From Bog-473 sp963817735 (GTDB lineage Bacteria; Actinomycetota; Acidimicrobiia; Acidimicrobiales; RAAP-2), in the NCBI GenBank assembly GCA_963817735.1, contig CAWFPP010000010.1, positions 186,001 through 250,000 on the forward strand: a DNA stretch of 64,000 nucleotides. The letters run 5' to 3'. Shown here piece by piece: positions 16,325 to 24,193 of this stretch; within the stretch, counting starts at the first letter, position 1, and the number at the start of each line of letters is the position of its first letter. The notes below the pieces were generated by a model. That model saw only the letters and a program-made list of their open reading frames with translations. It was not told where the DNA came from and did no database searches. The translations under genes were made by a program, and so were the position numbers.

Positions 16325-17114
16325 ATGGAGTGGAACGTCAGGATGGAGACGAGGGCGCCCGAGGTCGTCGAGGAGGACCAGCTCGCCATCTATGGCGCTG
16401 CCTTCGATGACCTGCTCGCAAAGCTCGAGCCCTTCGGTGCTTCTGGCGGCGTCGGGCCTAAAGGATGGGACTTAGTCGTCACCGTTGAGGCTGGCGATCC
16501 ATACAGGGCGATGGAGGAGGGCAGCAACACCATCTTTGGTGCCATAAGCGCCGTCGGTCTGCCAATGTGGAAGATCAACGAACTTCGCGTGGTCGAGTCC
16601 GAACTGGATTGGGCGCACAACGAGGAGCTCACCTTTCCTGACGTCGTCGGAGTCGCAGAAGTCCTTCGGATGCTCGGGATCTCCAAGCAGCGACTGTCTC
16701 AGCTCCGTCAAGCCGGTCGGTTCCCAGAGCCGATGCTCGAGCTAAAAGCCACCCCTTTGTGGCTCCGCTCTGGCATCGAGGGGTTTATGCAGTGGCGGCG
16801 TGAAGAAGGACGGCCACGGGCTCCGCGCCGATTCCTGGTCCAGCACCTCGACATGGGCGAAGGCAAAAACGGTGCCAATTTGGACGTGGTGGGCTGACAC
16901 TCTTGAGGAAGCTCTCGCAGCGGCCGACGCTGTTTACGACCCCACTGACTCGAACGTCCGGCAGGAGATCATCGAAACGATCGACGACGAAACTACTGAA
17001 TGGCGGTTTCGCGGTGGGAGTCTCGACGGAGTGGTCTCCTCCGCGACGTGGTGTCGGTGGTCGCTAACTCGGCCTCCCACGCCCAGGGTGATGGCGGGGG
17101 AGCGGTTCGCCTAA
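16325..17114 (+). CDS. HTH DNA-binding protein, frameshifted; possible antitoxin/regulator
   Basis: From ATG 16325 the first frame gives an N-terminal alpha/beta domain (about 1-100) and an AlpA/MerR-like HTH (VVGVAEVLRMLGISKQRLSQ, then LRQAGRFPEP), stopping at 16897. Dropping one A from the A5 run at 16864-16868 continues as TVPIWTWWADTLEEALAAAD and reaches a stop at 17114, only 10 nt before the next gene. The extended product is about 262 residues. The clean operon spacing and protein-like composition after the shift favour one gene with a homopolymer indel. Probably autoregulates the operon that starts with the HicA-like gene. Confidence 0.55.
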
Positions 17115-17124
17115 TCGTGGGTAC

Positions 17125-17913
17125 ATGACGACATTCGACCTACTAGGCGACTTTCAAAAGCGAATGGGGTGGGCGGACGACAACGGAAAATCGCTGCACT
17201 CTGAAGTCCAGAGCTTCGTGGACTCCGAGCCCTACCTTGTGCGGATACAACTTGAAGGCGAGGACGGGACCGCGACTCTTTGCCGAATGATCGATCCAGC
17301 CGTCGAGGCTGAAATTTTCGATCGATGTGCCCAGCTGATCGGGTCATACCTCGACAACGTGCGAGCTGCGCTCAACTACCTCGCCTACTCCTTCGCAGTG
17401 ATGGACGCGCCATTGAACCCAAAGCTCCGCCCCGATTCGGTCGAGTTCCCCATATTCAGAGACGCCAACATGTTCAGAAAGCTGAACAGGGTAAAACAGC
17501 TCTCCCAGGAGCACCTGGCTGCGATCGAGGCGGTTCAGCCCTACGACGGCCAACGACAAGGACTGTGGCTGCTTCACGAGCTGAGTCGCGTCTATCGACA
17601 TCGGCTGATCCATCCCACGAAGCTCGGCACCCTCGATGCGCACCACAGCGTTGAGGTCACAAATGGGATCTTGACGAACCTCGAGGTCCTATACAGCGGA
17701 CTGGTGGAAGACGAAACGCCGGTTCTCCGGTTCACGGTGACGCATGAGGGCAAGGCCCACGCCCACGCCAACATTGGCGTGTCGGTATGCATTGACCACG
17801 CTCTCTGCCGTGGCAGGCAGTGCATGGAAGTAATCAATGAGATAGGGCGCGACGTAAGCGAGGCGACCCGACAGCTGGCTGCGCTGATCCCCATCTACAG
17901 GCTCCCGGATTAA
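17125..17913 (+). CDS. Uncharacterised protein with HEPN-like RxxxxH motif
   Basis: A 262-residue soluble protein I cannot assign to a named family. The mid region is all-helical (EIFDRCAQLIGSYLDNVRAAL, then FPIFRDANMF and LLHELSRVYRHRLIHP). RHRLIH fits the Rx4H motif of HEPN ribonuclease domains, which are common in toxin and phage-defence loci. The C-terminal part is beta-rich (VLRFTVTHEGKAHAHANIGV) with two Cys. It follows the HTH gene by 10 nt, so it is likely the third member of a HicA-like/HTH operon. A defence or toxin role is inference. Confidence 0.6.
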   Translation: MTTFDLLGDFQKRMGWADDNGKSLHSEVQSFVDSEPYLVRIQLEGEDGTATLCRMIDPAVEAEIFDRCAQLIGSYLDNVRAALNYLAYSFAVMDAPLNPKLRPDSVEFPIFRDANMFRKLNRVKQLSQEHLAAIEAVQPYDGQRQGLWLLHELSRVYRHRLIHPTKLGTLDAHHSVEVTNGILTNLEVLYSGLVEDETPVLRFTVTHEGKAHAHANIGVSVCIDHALCRGRQCMEVINEIGRDVSEATRQLAALIPIYRLPD

Positions 17914-18171
17914 CCCGCTCACGATGCCTGGCCCAACGAAGGAGCACATCTCCAGAGGGGAAACTCGCCGATGCGGGCGTCGGGACAATCGAGCCACTGG
18001 CAGCCGATTTGCTCCGGCTCTAATCAGGGAGACACGTCATTTGCCCAACCAATTGCCCAACTATCGAGCCGTATTTGGAGTCATTGAACGGATGGGTTGG
18101 ATCAGGTCAACGCGTGGACCAGGCCGAACAGTACTGGGCAACACCCAGTAGACGAAGCTGCCCGCTCTCTG

Positions 18172-18210
18172 AAGGTGGCGACACGGGTTCGAATCCCGTT
18201 GGGGCTGCAA
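18172..18210. repeat. Right attachment repeat (attR), tRNA-Glu 3' fragment
   Basis: 39 bases identical to 9471-9509, without the 5' half of the tRNA, so it is not a functional tRNA gene. The preceding 258 bases (17914-18171) hold no recognised gene. Confidence 0.9.
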
Positions 18211-18291
18211 ATAGGCCTATTCCCCTTAGGCCGAGCTAGCGATATAAGAGTTGGGTCGTGCACTACCAGGAGGTAGTCACGCCCAAGCGAT

Positions 18292-19973
18292 TCAGAAGCC
18301 TGTCGCAGCGATGATCGATCCGTTCAGGTGCATACCGGACATGCCCCCGTCGTTGGGTGCGTCGCCGTAGTTGTCCACGGTCCCGTTCGCTGAGGCGATC
18401 CAGTAGCCGTTTCCGTCCGACGTTGTGAATACGGCCGTGGCGGGATCGAAGCCTCCAAAGGCGCCTGCAGCGTCGCCGAGGTTGGCGGCGTTGCCGTAGT
18501 TGTAGACGGTGCCGTTTGCCGTGAGGATCCAGTAGCCGCCACCGTTTGGTGTGCTCACCGCCGAAGTCACCGGGGAGCCGGTGTTTCCCGGAGCGCCGTA
18601 CGCCGCGGCATCGCCGAATGTGTAGACATTGCCGGTTTGCGTCACGAGCCAGTAGCCGTTGCCGCTGGCGTCGGGCATGACCGCAACGGCTGCCCCAGAA
18701 CAGCCCCCGATACCGGGGCACGACCCGGCGAAGTGGGCGTCGCCGAAGGCGAACACCCCACCGTCAGAGGCCACCATGAAGTACCCGTTGTCGTCGATGG
18801 AGGGGACCATGGCGACGATCGGTGCTTCGAGGCTGTTCGGCAGGCCCGAGCCGGCCGGATGGAGCCCGAGGCCCGGGATCGACCCGTAGAACTGGGTGTC
18901 GCCGAAGCTGAAGACGCCACCGTCGGAGGCATCGAGCCAGTAGCCCCCATGGTCTTTGGTCGGCACGATGCCCACGACGGGCCGTTGGAGAGTCAGGCTC
19001 CCGGTCGAGCCGTAGAACTGCGCTGCGCCGAAGCCGAAGATCCCGCCATCGGATCCGTCCAGCCAGTAACCATGGCTGACGGTAGAGGGGGACGTGACGG
19101 GAGGAGGTGGCGGCGGGTGTCGGCGCTCCACCGGGCGTAGAGGGTGGTCGAGGCGCTCAAGGTGTACGGCGAGGTGAGCGCCGTACCGCCGCTCGGAGTG
19201 CGCAAACCAGCCGTCGAAGGTGTGGCCGGCGTAGGTGGGTGCCGCCGGCAAGGTAATGGTCGTGCCCTCGAGTCCCATGACCGCGGCCACCGCGCTGCCG
19301 CCCTCGGAGTTGAAGGTGATGGTGGCGGTGGGGTTGGCCGTCCACTGGGCGTAAAGGGTGGTCGAGGCGCTCAAGGTGTACGGCGAGGTGAGCGCCGCAC
19401 CGCCGCTCGGAGTGCCAAACCAGCCGTCGAAGGTGTGGCCGGCGTAGGTGGGTGCCGCCGGCAAGGTAATGGTCGTGCCCTCGAGCCCCATGACTGCGGC
19501 CACCGCGCCGCCGCCCTCGGAGTTGAAGGTGATGGTGTCGGTGGCATTGGCCGTCCACTGGGCGTAGAGGGTGATGCCGCCCGAGGGGATGGTGTAGGAC
19601 GAGCCGGCGCCACCAACCTCGGTGCCGCCGGTCGCCGCCGTGAACCAGCCGTCGAAGGTGTAGCCGGGGTAGGTGTCAGAAGGAAGGGGAACGAGATGGG
19701 GACGCCCTCGGGGCCGGTCACCGAGGAGACCGCAGCGCCGCCGTCGGAGTCGAAAGTGACGGTGTCCTCCGTGGAACAGACAGGCGATTCACCTCCCACC
19801 GTGCTCTGGCCGCCGACGGTGCTCTGGCCACCGACGGTGCTGCAGCTACCCACGGTGGAATCCACGCCGAGCACATTGTCGAGTGAGGCGCTCCCGAAGG
19901 CCATCGGGTAGAGAATCCCGAAGAGAACGACCGAACCTCCGATGGTGCCGAACACCTTGAGCAGGTTCTTCAC
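18292..19973 (-). CDS. Exported repeat protein: InlB B-repeats plus GYWL repeats, frameshifted
   Basis: A surface or secreted protein of roughly 560 residues once frames are joined. GTG 19973 starts MKNLLKVFGTIGGSVVLFG (signal anchor); then come short TVGGQS repeats, three InlB/Listeria-Bacteroides B-repeats (TFNSEGG, GHTFDGWF, TTLYAQWT), a proline stretch and about six GYWL...DGGVF/FGDAxFYG repeats. Frame breaks occur near 19680 (after ISFPF), near 19204 (one base more than the sister repeat) and a compensating one around 19110-19140. The GTG overlaps the O-antigen-ligase stop (GTGA), so the two are coupled. Likely adhesin or cell-wall function; repeats make assembly errors plausible. Confidence 0.65.
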
Positions 19974-21433
19974 GTCACTCCACCTCTCCGGGCCGCGAGC
20001 CCCGCACACCACCCACCGGCCAGTCCGAGGAGGGGGAGATGCCAGTCGAAGTCGAATGCACCCCCGATTGCAAGGCAAATTAATGCGGCCCCCGCACAGG
20101 AAGCAAGCGAGTCGGTGCGGCTCACCGTCCGTGTGATTGCAATACCCATTGCAGCCAGGAGCGCCACCCCGATGATTCCCGAGTCCGCTGCGACTTGGAG
20201 GTACTCATTGTGCGCGAAGTGTGCGAACGAGCCGTCAGACGCGTGGAACAGAAGTAGCCGATCCGGCCCGACCCCGAGCAGTAGCGCCGAGCGCCACTGG
20301 TGCCACGCGGCTGACCACTCGGAGGCCCGGTCCTGGTCGCTGGGGGCCAGAGCACGTAGATCGATCTCATGTTGCAACCCCGCGATCGCAGCCACGACCA
20401 GCGCAAGCGCGACCACCATGAGAACCACGCGGGCGCTGAGGGGGACTCGGTACGAGCTGACGTCCAGCCGGGTGATGGCCGAGACACCGCACGTGATCAC
20501 CACCACCGCAGCCAGCCAAGGCACCGGGGTCGTGTCGGGCGAGGAGATGATGGCGGCGACGCCGAGCACGATCCCGGCGGCCAGCGGGATGGCCAAGCTG
20601 ACGTAGCGACGCCAGGGTACGAGCAGGCAGGCAAAGACGAAGGCCACGTAGGCGCCCCGGCTCTGGGAGGCCAAGAACCCGCCGGCGCACAGACAGACGG
20701 CGACCCTCGCCAGTGGCGGGCACGTCTTCACCCCCATGGCCACGAGGAGGCACATGCCCAAGAAGGGCCCGGCGGCGTCGGAATACGTCAGCGTGGTCGA
20801 GAGGCGCCACAGCCCCTGGGTCGGTATTGCCATCGGGTACCAGCGCCAGACGAGTCCGGCGAAACCGATCAGCGCGCCGGCAGCGCCGAGGCAGGCCATG
20901 CCGAGCCCGGCCAGCTCGCGCTCCCGGCCCCTCAGGGGCCGCACCGCGACGAATGCTGCCCCGAAGCCGAGAAGGCTTGCGCCCAGAGGAAGGAAGGTCT
21001 TCGGGGTCTCGACACTGGCAGCGCGGATCAACCACCACAGAGCCAGGGCCACGACGCTGCCCACGAGGAGCATCGAACGCCGATCCGGTGGCACCAGCAC
21101 CATGGCGATGCCAAGAACGACGACCGAGACCAGTGCAACCAAGAGCGCATCGGCCGGCCAAAAGCCCCCTTCGCGGTACCCCTCGACCACCATCAGGCCG
21201 AAGATCGTCGCCGCGAGGGCCCACTGCCGTGGGCCTACAGAGGGAGGCGCATCCGGCAACGTGCCCGCGTCCACATCGAGCTCCGCCACCGGCTCAGTCT
21301 TGCTTACCAACGCCGCTCGTGTGCCACGCCGTAGCCCTTCAGCACCACGGTGGCCTAACGCTGAAGATGGCGTGCAGTAGCGACCGCAGTGCGCGCCGGA
21401 TGCCGCGCGCGCCTGTCGCTGGGCCCGATTCAA
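19970..21433 (-). CDS. O-antigen ligase/Wzy-like membrane protein
   Basis: A polytopic membrane protein of up to 487 residues with about ten or more hydrophobic segments. The large periplasmic loop carries the Wzy_C/O-antigen-ligase signature: LLGVGPDRLLLFH, then FAHFAHNEYLQVAADSGIIGV. Such enzymes polymerise or ligate surface polysaccharide. The ATG at 21433 gives an unusually basic N-terminus without a ribosome site; a later start near 21306 (TTG before SKTEPVAEL) is possible. It ends in a 4-nt overlap with the repeat protein, hinting that the repeat protein decorates or anchors to the same envelope. Confidence 0.8.
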   Translation of the reverse strand: MNRAQRQARAASGAHCGRYCTPSSALGHRGAEGLRRGTRAALVSKTEPVAELDVDAGTLPDAPPSVGPRQWALAATIFGLMVVEGYREGGFWPADALLVALVSVVVLGIAMVLVPPDRRSMLLVGSVVALALWWLIRAASVETPKTFLPLGASLLGFGAAFVAVRPLRGRERELAGLGMACLGAAGALIGFAGLVWRWYPMAIPTQGLWRLSTTLTYSDAAGPFLGMCLLVAMGVKTCPPLARVAVCLCAGGFLASQSRGAYVAFVFACLLVPWRRYVSLAIPLAAGIVLGVAAIISSPDTTPVPWLAAVVVITCGVSAITRLDVSSYRVPLSARVVLMVVALALVVAAIAGLQHEIDLRALAPSDQDRASEWSAAWHQWRSALLLGVGPDRLLLFHASDGSFAHFAHNEYLQVAADSGIIGVALLAAMGIAITRTVSRTDSLASCAGAALICLAIGGAFDFDWHLPLLGLAGGWCAGLAARRGGVT

Positions 21434-21643
21434 GGGGCCTCAGACGGTCATCGTCGGGAGAACGTTATTTTGGGCGAGCGGACATGTTCGTCCTGCTCGT
21501 GTCCTCAGGGCGCGGCCCGCAACCACATCGCTGCCATGCAGCAATTCTTTGAACTCGACGCCGAACCTGGGGTCGCCCCGATAGTGACTTTGCGTCTGAC
21601 AGGAGGGACCCGAAGTCTCCTTACCGCGGAGCACCCATAGACT

Positions 21644-21967
21644 GTGAGCACGTTTTTCTACGGTCATGGCTCCTGGGTATTCATTATTTTCTTCTTCGCG
21701 CTCTTCGCTATGCGGGCGCTCCCGTCGCGCCGGCGCCGGCGGGGGTTGCCAGGGGCCTCAGCTCCGCCGAGTTCATTCACTCAGACCACGGGCGATGAGT
21801 CATCCAGCAAGATCGGGTTCACCGGGATCGCCCCCGGTTGGCTGGTCGACCCGACCGGGCGACACGAACACCGATACTGGTCAGGGTCCGAATGGACCGA
21901 GCACGTGACCGACGGTGGTGTCCCTGGTACCGACCCGCCACCCAATACTGGTCGTCAGATGTCCTAG
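21644..21967 (+). CDS. DUF2510 single-pass membrane protein
   Basis: A 107-residue actinobacterial protein. Residues 10-25 (WVFIIFFFALFAMRAL) form a membrane helix, followed by an arginine cluster and a C-terminal DUF2510 domain (APGWLVDPTGRHEHRYW, SGSEWTEHV). DUF2510 is a short Trp-rich module of unknown function. The GTG start at 21644 gives the full membrane helix. No operon partner is evident. Confidence 0.75.
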   Translation: MSTFFYGHGSWVFIIFFFALFAMRALPSRRRRRGLPGASAPPSSFTQTTGDESSSKIGFTGIAPGWLVDPTGRHEHRYWSGSEWTEHVTDGGVPGTDPPPNTGRQMS

Positions 21968-22051
21968 CAGGACGGCGGGAATGGCTGTGATGGTGAGGTC
22001 CGGATCCGGCGGGCGACCGTCAAGGATGAAGAGTCGACCCCCGACTGCTTC

Positions 22052-22693
22052 CTACAGAAGCACTTCCGGGCTCGTGTCGATGGCCTGGCGGACGAGGCCG
22101 ATCACCCAGCTGATGCCGCGCGTGGCTTCGTCGGGGTCGATCTGCCAGTCCACCACCATGCGCTCGTAGCTGGCCACGCTCCACAGCACGTCCAGGACGG
22201 CGGCGGCCAGTGTTCGGTCGGCGTCGGACCATGTCTCGGCGTGGGCGGCCACGGCCGCCAGTAGGGCCTCGTGCTGGCGTTGCTTGGCATCGAGGAGCGT
22301 CGGATCGAGTGGTTGACGCGCATCGGGCGGGTAGGAGGAGACGTGGGCGAAAATGCGCGCCGTCACGTCGGCCACGTCCTCGAGACGCATGCCGGCCAGG
22401 TCGATGCCCGCCTCGTCCTCGAACTCGTGCATCACGGCGTCGCGGAGGCCTTGCTCGTTGGCGAAGTGGCGATAGACGGTGCGCTCGTTGACGCCGGCTC
22501 TCTCCGCCACGGCCCGGATCGTCAGGTCGCGCCAGTCCCGCACGGAAGAGGCGTGGAGGAGTTCGGATCCCGCTGCGATGATGCGCGCCCGTGTCTCGGC
22601 CGCCCGTTGGCGGCGCAGGGTGCCGTCGTACTGCCGCCGGGTGCTGCCCGGTGCGGCAATGCCCGCGGGTTGCGTCGTCTGCAGCGTGGTCAC
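22052..22693 (-). CDS. TetR-family regulator, likely controlling the P450/Rieske genes
   Basis: A 213-residue TetR protein: HTH at about 34-85 (AETRARIIAAGSELL, then LTIRAVAERAGVNERTVYRHF), followed by a ligand-binding helical domain. It lies on the same strand just downstream of the P450 gene, and the best operator in the neighbourhood, the 9-6-9 palindrome at 24025-24048, lies between that P450 and the divergent Rieske gene. Binding there is inference from position and symmetry. Confidence 0.88.
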   Translation of the reverse strand: MTTLQTTQPAGIAAPGSTRRQYDGTLRRQRAAETRARIIAAGSELLHASSVRDWRDLTIRAVAERAGVNERTVYRHFANEQGLRDAVMHEFEDEAGIDLAGMRLEDVADVTARIFAHVSSYPPDARQPLDPTLLDAKQRQHEALLAAVAAHAETWSDADRTLAAAVLDVLWSVASYERMVVDWQIDPDEATRGISWVIGLVRQAIDTSPEVLL

Positions 22694-22697
22694 GGCG

Positions 22698-22763
22698 TCA
22701 GGCCAGCTTGGTCGCCCAGCCCCCGTCGGCCGGAATCACCGCGCCGGCGACGAAGGGAGCACC
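22698..22763 (-). pseudogene. C-terminal remnant of a short-chain dehydrogenase
   Basis: The minus strand encodes GAPFVAGAVIPADGGWATKL followed by a stop, the typical C-terminal end of a classical SDR (F-V-x-G-x-x-I-x-x-D-G-G). Only about 20 residues remain between the P450 and TetR genes, so a full SDR gene was probably deleted here. Confidence 0.5.
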
Positions 22764-22805
22764 GCGTCGTCCTGCAGCCGGAACCGCCTGCCGCCTGCGG
22801 GCACA

Positions 22806-24005
22806 TCACTTCGTGCACACCGGGAGCGTCTCCCAGCCCCGCACGGTCGAGGTGGGGGAGAGCCGCGCCTTGTCCATGTCGACCTCCCACTCGGGGATGC
22901 GGGCCAGGACCTCTTCGAGGGCGATAACGCCCTCCATGCGGGCGAGCGCGGCTCCCATGCACAGGTGGATGCCGTTGCCGAAGGTGAGATGCCGGCCGTC
23001 GTTGCGGTGAATGTCGAAGCTGTCTCCGTTGGGAAAACGACGATCGTCGCGGTTGGCTGAGCCCAGGAGGAAGAGCATCACGCTTCCGGCCGGGACCTCG
23101 GTGCCGTGGACGACGAGATCCTGCTTCGCGACGCACCTTCCCACGTGTGGAGCCGGCGACTCGAAGCGAAGGATCTCCTCAATCGCATTCGGTATCAGCG
23201 AGCGATCGGCCACGAGCTCGGCTCGCTGGTCTGGGTGATCGGCCAACACCTTGGCGGTCCAACCGATCAACCGCGTCGTGGTCTCGTTCCCCGCGCCGGC
23301 CAGCACCTCAAGGTAGGTGAGCAACTCGGCGCGTGTGAGCTTGCGCGTGGTGCCGGTCTCGTCGACGAACTCGACGTTCAAGAGTTCGGTCATGATGTCG
23401 TCCGAGGGATGCTCGGCCCGCCAGTCGACGTAGTCGGCGAACATGGCACCGGTCACGAAGTTCTCCGACACCTCCATCGGCTGGCCCGCCTCGGTGCGGA
23501 GGTTGGCGTCCACGTGGTCGCGGACGTGCTCCTGGTCACTCTCGGGAATGCCCAGGAGCATGCTGATCACCTGCATCGGCATCCTGGCCCCCAGGTCGGC
23601 GATGAAGTCGAAGCGGTCCGCTCCCACGAGCGGATCGAGGCTGAGTGCGCAGAACTCACGGATCTTCGGTTCCAGCTCGGCCACTCGGCGTGGGGTGAAC
23701 GCACGCGAGAGCAGTCGCCGATGGATGGTGTGGGTCGGGGGATCTTCGAAGATGATGACCCCGGGCGGCATCTCGATGTCTGCTTTTATCAACTCGATGA
23801 TCCCGCCTTTGCCCGAGATGTAGGTCTGGGCGTCGAGAAGGCCCTTCTCCACGTCGGTGAATTGGCTCACGGCGAAGAAGTCGTGGGTGTCGTTGTAATA
23901 GACCGGTGCCTCCTCGCGGAGTCGCCGGTACACGGGGTACGGGTCGGCATTGATGCCGACGTCGTAGGTGTCGTAGTACACGTCGCTGGTGCTGGTCGTG
24001 GTCAA
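22806..24005 (-). CDS. Cytochrome P450, paralog of 56100-57299
   Basis: A 399-residue soluble bacterial P450. I-helix AGAGNETTTR, ExxR in EEILRFESP, and heme-binding FGNGIHLCMG with Cys near 349 are all present. The TTG at 24005 was chosen because the product then aligns residue-for-residue with the paralog and has the same length; it also gives a GGGGGA ribosome site. It needs a ferredoxin and reductase; the [3Fe-4S] ferredoxin at 6274 is one candidate. Divergent from the Rieske oxygenase, with a shared palindromic operator at 24025-24048. Predicted to hydroxylate a hydrophobic substrate. Confidence 0.92.
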   Translation of the reverse strand: MTTTSTSDVYYDTYDVGINADPYPVYRRLREEAPVYYNDTHDFFAVSQFTDVEKGLLDAQTYISGKGGIIELIKADIEMPPGVIIFEDPPTHTIHRRLLSRAFTPRRVAELEPKIREFCALSLDPLVGADRFDFIADLGARMPMQVISMLLGIPESDQEHVRDHVDANLRTEAGQPMEVSENFVTGAMFADYVDWRAEHPSDDIMTELLNVEFVDETGTTRKLTRAELLTYLEVLAGAGNETTTRLIGWTAKVLADHPDQRAELVADRSLIPNAIEEILRFESPAPHVGRCVAKQDLVVHGTEVPAGSVMLFLLGSANRDDRRFPNGDSFDIHRNDGRHLTFGNGIHLCMGAALARMEGVIALEEVLARIPEWEVDMDKARLSPTSTVRGWETLPVCTK

Positions 24006-24024
24006 CGCTGTCCCCCGGGAAGTA

Positions 24025-24048
24025 TTGGTGTCAGCACTATGACACCAA
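24025..24048. promoter_or_regulatory. Perfect 9-6-9 palindrome between P450 and Rieske genes
   Basis: TTGGTGTCA (24025-24033), 6-base centre, TGACACCAA (24040-24048). On the minus strand TTGGTG could be a -35 with ATACTT 17 bases on as -10 for the P450 gene, so a bound dimer would cover the promoter. It likely controls both divergent units; the nearby TetR (22052) is the first candidate. Confidence 0.7.
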
Positions 24049-24193
24049 ATTTCGTGAGGGGTCAACGTCCTGCCAGGCACGTGGTCCCCCTCGGCGCCAC
24101 CGGCGAATCCGGTGTGGAAACGGCCTTCTCGCCTGCAGAGAGCAGTGCTACCATCGCAGCGTCAACGAACGCCACGCCGGGAGGACCGCACTC

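Larger units (their letters stand above)
9471..18210. mobile_element. Genomic island inserted at tRNA-Glu
   Basis: An 8.7 kb segment bounded by 39-bp perfect direct repeats of the tRNA-Glu 3' part. Integration by tyrosine recombinases into the 3' end of tRNA genes is the established route to this structure. Contents differ from the flanks: an IS3 remnant, a PadR-controlled ABC exporter, a cassette-like amidohydrolase with flanking repeats, two toxin-antitoxin-like loci and a HEPN-like gene. Base composition is visibly less GC-rich and codon choice less biased between about 14.5 and 18.1 kb. I found no integrase or excisionase, so the island is probably fixed or relies on an integrase elsewhere. 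Confidence 0.8.

Noticed and set aside
17924..18151. 75-codon frame near the right island end, perhaps a recombinase scrap
   Set aside because: No recombinase residues and no ribosome site; left as non-coding.
9471..18210. A tyrosine integrase or excisionase in the island
   Set aside because: Looked for R-x-H-R and HTH excisionase patterns in visible frames; none convincing.
18262..18277. ACTACC-AGGA-GGTAGT inverted repeat as a terminator of the repeat-protein gene
   Set aside because: Short stem, no T-run and just beyond the stop; too weak to list.
21440..21667. 75-codon minus-strand frame upstream of the DUF2510 gene
   Set aside because: No ribosome site or motif; overlaps the DUF2510 start.
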